This document shows positions 1 through 5,914 of a stretch of DNA of 6,155 nucleotides, in pieces. Within the stretch, counting starts at the first letter, position 1. Each line of letters begins with the position of its first letter. The DNA comes from Holophagaceae bacterium. GTDB lineage: Bacteria; Acidobacteriota; Holophagae; Holophagales; Holophagaceae. Below the pieces are notes generated by a model that was given only the letters and a program-made list of their open reading frames with translations, did no database searches and was not told where the DNA came from. The position numbers were made by a program, and so were the translations under genes. The stretch is taken from assembly GCA_003158505.1 (NCBI GenBank), contig PMJK01000079.1:1064-7218 (forward strand), given 5' to 3'.

Positions 1-636
1 GCCCACGCCGGCCTCGCCCAGCAGGATCGGGTTGTTCTTGCGGCGGCGGCTGAGGATCTGGACGATGCGCTCGACCTCTGCATCCCGGCCGATGAGGTTG
101 TCGAAGATGCCCCGCTCGGCCATCTCCGACAGGTTGCGGGCGAATTCGGACAGAAGAGGGTGCTCCTTCTTCTTTTTCGCGATCTTCTCTTCCTTGCTGC
201 TCTCTAGCAGGATCTCCTTGGCGGCAATGAGGTCCGCGCCCGACTCCTTCAGCAGGCGCCCGGCCAGGCAGCCCTCCTCCCGCAGCATGCCAAGGAGCAG
301 GTGCTCGGCCCCCACATGCTTGTGGTTGAGCTTCGCGCTTTCAGAGGTGGCGTGCTGGAGGATGTGCTTGACCTCCTCCTCCATGGGGATGTCGATGCTG
401 GTGCTGCTGGGGGTGATCTTCTTGTCCTTGGGGGTCAGGGCGGCCACCAGGCGTTCGCGCAGGCTGCTCACCTGCACGCCCATGCGCTCGAGGAGCTGGG
501 TGCTGGTTTTCTCCGATTCCCGGAGCAGCCCCAGCAGGAGGTGGCCGCTCTGGATGCTTTCCGCACCGAACTGGCTCGCCTCATAGCGGGCGAAGAACAT
601 CACGCGACGGGCTTTTTCAGTGAATTTTTCGAACAC
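1..636 (-). CDS. clpC: ClpC-type AAA+ ATP-dependent protease unfoldase, N-terminal part (cut by window edge)
   Basis: Hexameric AAA+ unfoldase that feeds substrates to the ClpP peptidase in the cytoplasm. The 212 visible codons read without a stop from a GTG start at 636 to base 1. They begin MFEKFTEKARRVMFFARYEA and contain two Clp_N repeats (about residues 1-70 and 78-145), each with the family signature GHLLLGLLRE or AEHLLLGMLREEG. A lysine-rich linker follows (about 155-165). The entry to the first AAA+ domain is FDNLIGRDAEVERIVQIL, and the visible part ends in GEAGVG, the start of Walker A. GTG is chosen because GGAAGG lies seven bases upstream and the residues match the usual ClpC start; the upstream ATG is out of frame. 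It diverges from purA across about 157 bases. ClpC is preferred over ClpA from the N-domain style and linker, but the ClpC middle domain lies outside the window. Confidence 0.9.
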   Translation of the reverse strand, partial: MFEKFTEKARRVMFFARYEASQFGAESIQSGHLLLGLLRESEKTSTQLLERMGVQVSSLRERLVAALTPKDKKITPSSTSIDIPMEEEVKHILQHATSESAKLNHKHVGAEHLLLGMLREEGCLAGRLLKESGADLIAAKEILLESSKEEKIAKKKKEHPLLSEFARNLSEMAERGIFDNLIGRDAEVERIVQILSRRRKNNPILLGEAGVG

Positions 637-720
637 AGGACACCCTTCCGGGTCATGGATGGCGCCGGGACCAGGATGGTTCCGTCGCGATCTACCAGGG
701 TAACGCCTTCCGCCAGCCTT

Positions 721-750
721 GTCCCGGTCCGGTCCCGATCCGCCCGGGAC
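721..750. other. GC-rich inverted repeat in the clpC-purA divergent region
   Basis: GTCCCGG (721-727) pairs with CCGGGAC (744-750) around a 16-base loop. It sits in the 157-base gap between the divergent clpC and purA starts. No T-run follows on either strand, so it is not a typical terminator. It could be an operator or leader structure, or chance in GC-rich DNA. A weak promoter-like pair for purA (GGGACA at 746-751, 17-base spacer, TATCCT at 769-774) overlaps its right arm. I place little weight on either. Confidence 0.25.
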
Positions 751-793
751 AGAACCAGGGCCCGGCGTTATCCTGGAAGGCTTGGAGGGTGAC

Positions 794-2106
<1,313 letters not shown>

Positions 2107-2110
<4 letters not shown>

Positions 2111-2135
2111 CCCCGAAGCTGTTCACGGGCACACT
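2107..2135 (+). promoter_or_regulatory. Weak candidate promoter for the tRNA pair
   Basis: TTGACC (2107-2112, overlapping the purA stop codon) lies 17 bases before CACACT (2130-2135). The -35 match is good and the -10 match is poor. It would start transcription about 75 bases before tRNA-Lys. The rest of the 105-base gap holds only a short GCACG/CGTGC hairpin (2160-2173). Co-transcription with purA is the alternative. Confidence 0.22.
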
Positions 2136-2215
2136 GATCCTCCTGCCCATCCAGGCACCGCACGCTCGCGTGCACCGCGCGCTCGAGGGTTCGCGGGCCC
2201 GGAACCCACCGGCAA

Positions 2216-2291
2216 GGGCCCATAGCTCAGTCGGTAGAGCAGCGGCCTTTTAAGCCGTTGGTCGCGCGTTCGAGTCGCGCTGGGCCCACCA
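2216..2291 (+). tRNA. tRNA-Lys (anticodon UUU)
   Basis: A full 76-base cloverleaf can be drawn. The acceptor GGGCCCA (2216-2222) pairs with TGGGCCC (2281-2287), followed by discriminator A and an encoded CCA (2289-2291). The D stem is GCTC/GAGC. The anticodon stem GCGGC/GCCGT encloses the loop CTTTTAA with anticodon TTT at 2249-2251. The T arm is GCGCG-TTCGAGT-CGCGC. It decodes AAA and AAG lysine codons. It sits 13 bases before tRNA-Glu, and both probably mature from one transcript. Confidence 0.97.
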
Positions 2292-2304
2292 AGTTCCACC
2301 CCAC

Positions 2305-2379
2305 GGGGCTATCGTCTAGGGGTCAGGACACCGCCCTTTCACGGCGGTAACACGGGTTCAAATCCCGTTAGCCCTACCA
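2305..2379 (+). tRNA. tRNA-Glu (anticodon UUC)
   Basis: A 75-base cloverleaf. GGGGCTA (2305-2311) pairs with TAGCCCT (2369-2375) with one G-T at the end, then discriminator A and an encoded CCA (2377-2379). The anticodon stem CCGCC/GGCGG encloses CTTTCAC with anticodon TTC at 2338-2340. The T arm is ACGGG-TTCAAAT-CCCGT. It supplies glutamate for translation and, in bacteria that use the C5 pathway, for haem synthesis. A terminator follows directly, making this the end of the tRNA transcript. Confidence 0.97.
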
Positions 2380-2384
2380 GAACT

Positions 2385-2420
2385 AAGGCCTGAGGAATCA
2401 GGCCTTTTCGTTTGTTTTGG
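2385..2420 (+). terminator. Rho-independent terminator of the tRNA-Lys/tRNA-Glu transcript
   Basis: AAGGCCTGA (2385-2393) pairs perfectly with TCAGGCCTT (2398-2406) around a GGAA tetraloop, followed by a T-rich stretch broken by CG and G (to about 2418). It starts six bases after the tRNA-Glu CCA end. Confidence 0.9.
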
Positions 2421-2460
2421 GGCCTGAATATGACTCCAAAAAAGATCAACTCGCTCCGAA

Positions 2461-3075
2461 CTCACTCCAGAATTGCAACGAGCGGTTGCGGCACTCTGCG
2501 AGCACTGGCGAGGGTTTACGGCAGTTCTGTGACCCATGGGGACGACCTCCAGCCACCAAGGTCGTTCAATTTCATACCAAATCAAGTTTTATCTTGATTT
2601 GGGAATGACTCGTATCCGTGTGGACCCTGGGTGGCCTAAGCCAGGAAGGCCCTGGGTTCAATTCGGTTCCCTGAGAAGAACCCTCTCGATGGAATGAGCC
2701 AGTCGTCGGCTACCAAGGACAATTCCGGAAGCAAAACCTAAGTGCAGGATCCCGCCAGACTCACTCGCCTGATTCGACAGGATCGTCTCCGCGGACAATC
2801 GGGAGTTCTTCTCGCTGGCCTCAGCATCCATGGTCGTGACAACCGACTTCACCCCAAGTCCCACTCCACGAGCCAGGGCACCTTCATCAAATCCGTCACC
2901 AAAAAAGGGACCCCTGGCCTGTCACAAGCCTATGCCATGACCGTCCACAATTCCCGGGGTCCTGAATTCGCATCACTCGTGCTGGTCCTGACCCCCCGCA
3001 GAACATTCGTCCCAAACGCGATAAGCGCTCTTCACGGCTCTGAGGCCGGTCATGAGCCACATTGAATGGCACAGT
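2461..3075 (+). pseudogene. recD: Decayed RecD-like helicase gene (exodeoxyribonuclease V alpha subunit-like)
   Basis: No intact ORF exists here, but RecD-type helicase pieces occur in order. At 2683-2703 the codons read L-S-M-E-stop-A-S, matching the motif II pattern LVVDEAS with TGA in place of the Glu. Fifty bases later (RecD has about 17 codons here, 51 bases) ARL at 2754 opens a motif III-like stretch, DPARLTRLIRQDRLRGQSG then VLLAGL, compared with the family's PDARLxLLGDRDQLASVEAG then AVLGDL. AYAMTVHNSRGPEF (2928-2969) matches motif VI, AYAMTVHKSQGSEF. Sixteen codons plus one base on, 3019-3048 reads R-stop-ALFTALRP, matching RELLYTAVTR. About 200 residues appear deleted between motifs III and VI. 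A weaker N-terminal piece (LTPELQRAVAAL, 2461-2496) ends at a TGA before a Walker A-like scrap. RecD works with RecBC in recombinational repair. This copy cannot encode an active helicase. The motif VI region is the strongest evidence. Confidence 0.78.
2577..2602. repeat. Perfect 10-bp inverted repeat inside the recD remnant
   Basis: CCAAATCAAG (2577-2586) and CTTGATTTGG (2593-2602) are perfect complements around a TTTTAT loop. The stretch is AT-rich compared with its surroundings. It has no T-run after it on either strand and no coding frame, so neither a terminator nor a gene explains it. It could be the scar or end of a small inserted element in the decaying gene, a protein-binding site, or chance. 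Confidence 0.5.
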
Positions 3076-3113
3076 TGATGGCAGGATCCATTTGGTTTCT
3101 GGGGGATATAGAC

Positions 3114-3617
3114 ATGAAGGTCATGGGCATTGTCGGCTGGAGTGGAAGTGGGAAAACCAGTCTGTTGATAGAGGTCTTGCCGATCCTCAAGGCACAGGGG
3201 CTCAAGGTCTCGACCATGAAGCACGCCCACCACCGTTTCGACGTAGACAATCCGGGCAAGGATTCCTTCCGGCATCGGGAGGCCGGGGCTTCGGAAGTTC
3301 TGGTTGTCACCTCATCGCGTTGGGTTCTGATGCACGAATCCAGGGAGGAGCCCGAGCCCAGCATTGAGTCCTTGATCGAGCGTATGACCCCAGTCGATCT
3401 GGTTCTCATCGAGGGATTCAAGACACACCATCACGCCAAGTTAGAGATCCACCGTGAATCCGAAGGCAAGCCGCTGCTCTGCCCTGATGATCCTGAGATC
3501 GTAGCTGTCGCCAGTGATTGTCCCTTGCCAGGATTGAAGGTCCCTCGATTGGACTTGAACGATCCGAGTGCCATCGCGGATTTCATCCTTATCCAAACGG
3601 GTTTCAAGCAGCCTTGA
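3114..3617 (+). CDS. mobB: Molybdopterin-guanine dinucleotide biosynthesis protein B (GTP-binding)
   Basis: Cytoplasmic P-loop GTPase that assists MobA in attaching GMP to molybdopterin to make the bis-MGD cofactor of molybdoenzymes. The 167-residue product matches the family length of about 170. It opens MKVMGIVGWSGSGKTSLL with Walker A GWSGSGKT at 8-15. Then come the MobB signature KHAHHRFDVDNPGKDS (36-51) with RHREAGA (53-59), and DLVLIEGFK (95-103) as the Walker B-like strand. The start at 3114 is chosen because GGGGGA lies at 3101-3106 with seven-base spacing and the residues match the family start; an ATG at 3066 in frame would add 16 atypical residues. No mobA, moa or moe gene is in the window, so it is isolated. 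It follows the recD remnant by about 40 bases and ends just before a strong terminator. Confidence 0.95.
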   Translation: MKVMGIVGWSGSGKTSLLIEVLPILKAQGLKVSTMKHAHHRFDVDNPGKDSFRHREAGASEVLVVTSSRWVLMHESREEPEPSIESLIERMTPVDLVLIEGFKTHHHAKLEIHRESEGKPLLCPDDPEIVAVASDCPLPGLKVPRLDLNDPSAIADFILIQTGFKQP

Positions 3618-3625
3618 CCTAAGCG

Positions 3626-3666
3626 AAGGAGGCATCCAAGGGAGTAACTTTTGGATGTCCTCCTTT
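3626..3666. terminator. Bidirectional hairpin terminator between mobB and the ars genes
   Basis: AAGGAGG-CATCCAA (3626-3639) pairs with TTGGATG-T-CCTCCTT (3651-3665), giving 14 base pairs with one bulged T around an 11-base loop. It lies eight bases after the mobB stop and about 50 bases beyond the arsM stop on the opposite strand. The mobB side has TTT at the stem foot and then ATT; no long T-run is present on either side. Position between convergent genes and stem length support a shared terminator. Confidence 0.75.
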
Positions 3667-3714
3667 CATTGCTTGAGACGAGAACGGGAGGCGGATGGAT
3701 TCGGGGTAGGAGAT

Positions 3715-5013
3715 TCATTCGTTCGGACAGCAACTCTCACAGCAGGCTGGATTGGATAGCTTCGAGGTCTCTGCGGCCTTGGTAGCCTGAATCTGAACGC
3801 TCACCACGGCTTCTGCGGCGGCCATCAGATCGGCGGCGGTGATGGCAGGATTTCGGGCCTGGGCTGCCGCGATCTCGGCGGGGTCCAGGCCGCGCAGATC
3901 GTATCGGGACTCGCCGACGACGACCAGGTCCGTGAAACCCGCATTCTGGATGGCGGCCAAATAGTCGTCCTTTTGCAAGGCTCCCGCCACGCAGGCCGCA
4001 TAGGCGTCTAGGTCCCTGCGAATCACCTCGGGAAGCGGCTTCAGGATTACCAGGTCGGAGACCATCAAACGTCCGCCCGGCTTCATCACGCGGTAGGCTT
4101 CCCGGAACGCCTTGGCCTTGTCGGTGGTTAGGTTGATGACGCAGTTCGAAATGATGGCATCCACGGTGGCATCCTCAACCGGTAACTGTTCGATGTCGCC
4201 CTGGCGGAATTCGACATTGGTGTAGCCGTGGCGTTCAGCCAGTCCGCGTGCCCGGTCCAGCATTTCCGGGGTCATGTCCACGCCGATGACGCGGCCTTCC
4301 ATCCCGACCTGTTTTGATGCCAGGAAGGCGTCAAAGCCCGCACCGGAGCCAAGGTCAAGCACGACCTCGCCCGGTTTGAGGGAAGCCAGGGCAACGGGGT
4401 TGCCGCAGCCGAGTCCGAGGTTTGCACCCTCGGGTACGGCTTTGATATCCCGCAGGGCGTAGCCGATCTTGAGGCTCGGGTCCTTGAAGGTCTCCGAGCA
4501 GCCGCAGCCCGACTCGGTTGGGGCGCAGCAGCTGGTATTCCGCTTGATAAACCCGGCGTAGCGATCCCGCACAGCGGCCTTGATGGTGTCCTTGTCCATG
4601 GTGGTCTCCTTCAGGTAGACGGGTGTTCCGGAGCAGAGCGATCCGGAGAACTGGGTGGTGGTGCGGACACTGGATGGAACCTGGTCCAGGCTGGCGAGGC
4701 GATACCCCCGGCGCTCCATCCAGGGGCCGACCGTTTCGGTTTTCAGGACGAGGATCCGACCTGTCGCCGCTGCTTCGGCCTCTGCCATGAGGCTTTCGCC
4801 GAGACCCTTCCCACGGTGGGAGGAGTCCACCACCAGGGAACGGATAACCAAGGCGTCATGTGTCGGCTCAATGGCTATGTGCCCAATGAGGGTGTCATCC
4901 ATTTCGAGCACCCAACCCTCGGTCCTGGCGAGGCCATCCGGTGGGAGGCCGGCCGCCGCCAGGAGGCGAAGCACCTGGGCTTGATCAGAAGGCAGACGTT
5001 TCCTGAGGCGCAT
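3715..5013 (-). CDS. arsM: ArsN2-like GNAT acetyltransferase fused to ArsM arsenite S-adenosylmethionine methyltransferase
   Basis: One 432-codon frame joins two arsenic-resistance proteins usually encoded separately. Residues 1-138 form a GNAT acetyltransferase with the acetyl-CoA loop HRGKGLG (66-72) and the ArsN2-type tail VPSSVRTTTQFSGSLC. Residues 139-432 form ArsM, which methylates As(III) with SAM. ArsM-numbered features (M1 = residue 139): SAM loop VLDLGSGAGFD (80-90), GVDMTPEML (106-114), and the As(III)-binding cysteines C65 (LGLGCGNP), C153 (ISNCVINL) and C203 (YAACVAG). Extra cysteine clusters lie at 24-34 and 286-291 (CCESCC). The start at 5013 has AAGGAG five bases upstream. The ORF follows arsR by 40 bases and is probably co-transcribed. 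The acetyltransferase substrate is unknown; the related ArsN1 acetylates the arsenical antibiotic arsinothricin, so an organoarsenical is a guess only. The gene symbol given refers to the methyltransferase part. Confidence 0.93.
   Translation of the reverse strand: MRLRKRLPSDQAQVLRLLAAAGLPPDGLARTEGWVLEMDDTLIGHIAIEPTHDALVIRSLVVDSSHRGKGLGESLMAEAEAAATGRILVLKTETVGPWMERRGYRLASLDQVPSSVRTTTQFSGSLCSGTPVYLKETTMDKDTIKAAVRDRYAGFIKRNTSCCAPTESGCGCSETFKDPSLKIGYALRDIKAVPEGANLGLGCGNPVALASLKPGEVVLDLGSGAGFDAFLASKQVGMEGRVIGVDMTPEMLDRARGLAERHGYTNVEFRQGDIEQLPVEDATVDAIISNCVINLTTDKAKAFREAYRVMKPGGRLMVSDLVILKPLPEVIRRDLDAYAACVAGALQKDDYLAAIQNAGFTDLVVVGESRYDLRGLDPAEIAAAQARNPAITAADLMAAAEAVVSVQIQATKAAETSKLSNPACCESCCPNE
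4599..4611 (-). promoter_or_regulatory. Internal ribosome-binding site and ATG for a separate ArsM product
   Basis: Within the fusion, AAGGAG (4611-4606) stands six bases before ATG (4599-4597). This starts MDKDTIKAAVRDRYA, the customary ArsM N-terminus, and would yield a 294-residue ArsM ending at 3715. The codons of the site are read as Lys-Glu-Thr-Thr-Met in the longer frame. The site is as good as the arsR or arsN2 sites, so both the fusion and free ArsM may be made. Confidence 0.7.
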
Positions 5014-5053
5014 AGAGGCTCCTTGATGTGGGGGATGAGCGGGCTGAGATGCC

Positions 5054-5434
5054 CTAGGCTTTGGCTGGCGGACGGACCTTTACGCCGCAGCAGGCTTTCG
5101 AACGCACTTGAAGAGAGGCACCCTTGATTCCTCCTGAGCAGCAGTCCTTCCAGAGGTATTCAGTCAGGGCATGCAGGGTCCGGAAGTCGGCGCGGTAGCG
5201 AAGGAAGTTGCCTTCCCGCTCGACCTGGACGAGGCCTGTCTCGGTCAGGCAGGACAGGTGATGACTGAGGGTGGAAGCGGGGGTTCCGACGTGTTCTTGG
5301 ATCTCGCCTGCCGGAGTGCCGACCTGGGGTCCCTGAACGATCAGCCGCAGGATCGAGAGACGGATGGGATGCCCAAGGGCCTTGAACCGCTCTGCGTTCT
5401 CATCGACAAGGCTTGGTTCGCGGGCATCCGACAT
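5054..5434 (-). CDS. arsR: ArsR-family arsenite-responsive transcriptional repressor
   Basis: Winged-helix dimeric repressor (126 residues) that leaves DNA when it binds As(III). It opens with the ArsR pattern AERFKALGHPIRLSILRLI (14-32). The DNA-binding helix-turn-helix spans about 43-70 (GEIQEHVGTPASTLSHHLSC), and the wing is VEREGNFLRYRAD (71-83). The metal site is likely formed by C98-C99 (WKDCC) with C115-C116 (KACCG) in the C-terminal tail, a layout like C-terminal-cysteine ArsRs such as the Acidithiobacillus protein rather than the classical CVC helix. C62 in the recognition helix is probably not the sensor. The ATG at 5434 is chosen for its GGAGG five bases upstream; a TTG at 5479 also opens the frame but overlaps the promoter. 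It heads a probable operon with the arsN2-arsM fusion and probably controls itself. Confidence 0.95.
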   Translation of the reverse strand: MSDAREPSLVDENAERFKALGHPIRLSILRLIVQGPQVGTPAGEIQEHVGTPASTLSHHLSCLTETGLVQVEREGNFLRYRADFRTLHALTEYLWKDCCSGGIKGASLQVRSKACCGVKVRPPAKA

Positions 5435-5451
5435 GGGCCCCTCCGAACCTA

Positions 5452-5479
5452 ATTCTAAATTTTTCGAAATAGCTTGCAA
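5452..5479 (-). promoter_or_regulatory. arsR promoter
   Basis: On the minus strand, -35 TTGCAA (5479-5474) and -10 TAGAAT (5457-5452) are separated by 16 bases. The likely start of transcription is near 5445, leaving a leader of about ten bases that holds the GGAGG site. The region is sharply AT-rich in a GC-rich setting. The TTTTTCGAAATAG box at 5460-5472 falls inside the spacer. Confidence 0.7.
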
Positions 5480-5507
5480 GGGGTAATTTTGATTTTTTTC
5501 GAAATAG
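5460..5507. repeat. Paired 13-bp boxes, probable ArsR operator
   Basis: TTTTTCGAAATAG occurs exactly at 5460-5472 and again at 5495-5507, 35 bases apart start to start. Each contains the 8-bp palindrome TTTCGAAA (5462-5469, 5497-5504). The first box lies between the -35 and -10 of the arsR promoter and the second just upstream of the -35. Placement suggests ArsR binding; the binding itself is inferred. Confidence 0.72.
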
Positions 5508-5592
5508 ATTTCAGAGCGACCAGCGCCTCTCCATTTCCAGAGTCTCCAGCCTGCGGCCAGGAATTTCGTCCTCTGCGAATCGGGAGCGAATC

Positions 5593-5613
5593 GGTGATTT
5601 AACTGGGATCACC
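5593..5613. other. Inverted repeat at the end of the small membrane-protein gene
   Basis: GGTGAT (5593-5598) and ATCACC (5608-5613) are perfect complements around a nine-base loop, directly at the stop codon of the 43-codon gene. No T-run follows on the minus strand. A 9-bp direct repeat GCGAATCGG (5575-5583, 5586-5594) abuts it. Role unknown; possibly a weak terminator or RNA stabiliser. Confidence 0.35.
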
Positions 5614-5744
5614 TAGCTTCCGTTCCCCCCGAAAGGGAAAAGCAGGAGCGCAAGGACGACCCCAGCGAGGAGCAGCAGGAGTCCCAACCAACCCATCTGG
5701 CCGTAAGGCTTCATCCCGTTCTTGAAGGGCAAGATGGTAGGCAT
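5613..5744 (-). CDS. Small single-span membrane protein (43 residues), unrecognised
   Basis: I do not recognise a family. The reading frame is ATG at 5744 to TAG at 5613, preceded by GGAGG with five-base spacing, as at arsR. The protein begins MPTILPFKNGMKPYGQMGW. A strongly hydrophobic stretch follows (about residues 19-37, WLGLLLLLAG then VVLALLLFPF), and it ends GGNGS. The short, mildly basic N-terminus (two Lys) before the span suggests the N-terminus stays inside. It lies between arsC and arsR on the same strand, about 170 bases from arsC and 178 from arsR, so it may be the last gene of the arsC transcript or have its own promoter. A role linked to arsenic transport or sensing is a guess from position. 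Short length alone would not be convincing; the ribosome-binding site and clean transmembrane span are the support. Confidence 0.65.
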   Translation of the reverse strand: MPTILPFKNGMKPYGQMGWLGLLLLLAGVVLALLLFPFGGNGS

Positions 5745-5811
5745 GGGGACCTCCGAGCCTGCACGGACACATCCTGAATCGACAATAGGTTTCAGTCGCA
5801 GGTCAGCCCAT

Positions 5812-5842
5812 GAAATTCCTGTAACTTCGTGTACAGGATTTC
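5812..5842. other. Bulged inverted repeat between arsC and the small membrane-protein gene
   Basis: GAAAT-T-CCTGTA (5812-5823) pairs with TACAGG-ATTTC (5832-5842): eleven base pairs with one bulged T around an eight-base loop. It lies about 70 bases after the arsC stop on the minus strand. No T-run follows, so intrinsic termination is uncertain; mRNA 3'-end protection or a binding site are alternatives. Nothing else clear is seen in 5745-5914. Confidence 0.45.
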
Positions 5843-5914
5843 CGGCTTCGACAGATAGGAAATTGCTTTGAAGCGATTTGAAAATGCCTGCTGCGATATG
5901 GGTTGTTTCAATCT

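Noticed and set aside
32..792. Plus-strand open frames opposite clpC and into the purA leader
   Set aside because: The minus-strand frame shows unmistakable ClpC motifs; the plus-strand products are Arg/Ser- or Ala/His-rich shadows.
2645..2676. GGGTTCAATTC resembling a tRNA T arm, with nearby CCCTGGG repeats
   Set aside because: The flanking bases do not form a T stem or an acceptor stem, and no cloverleaf can be drawn; probably chance within the decayed region.
2658..2864. 68-codon minus-strand ORF over the recD remnant
   Set aside because: No recognisable motif, and the opposite strand carries the colinear RecD similarity.
2742..3065. A 107-codon plus-strand ORF considered as a real small gene
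   Set aside because: It starts at GTG directly after a stop, and its content is two out-of-context helicase fragments (motif III and motif VI) joined by a deletion. It is better described as part of the recD remnant.
3066..3113. Upstream ATG start for mobB at 3066
   Set aside because: It would add 16 residues not typical of MobB, and it lacks the GGGGGA ribosome-binding site that serves the ATG at 3114.
5435..5479. Upstream TTG start for arsR at 5479
   Set aside because: It would place coding sequence across the -35, operator box and -10, and the ATG at 5434 has a standard GGAGG site.
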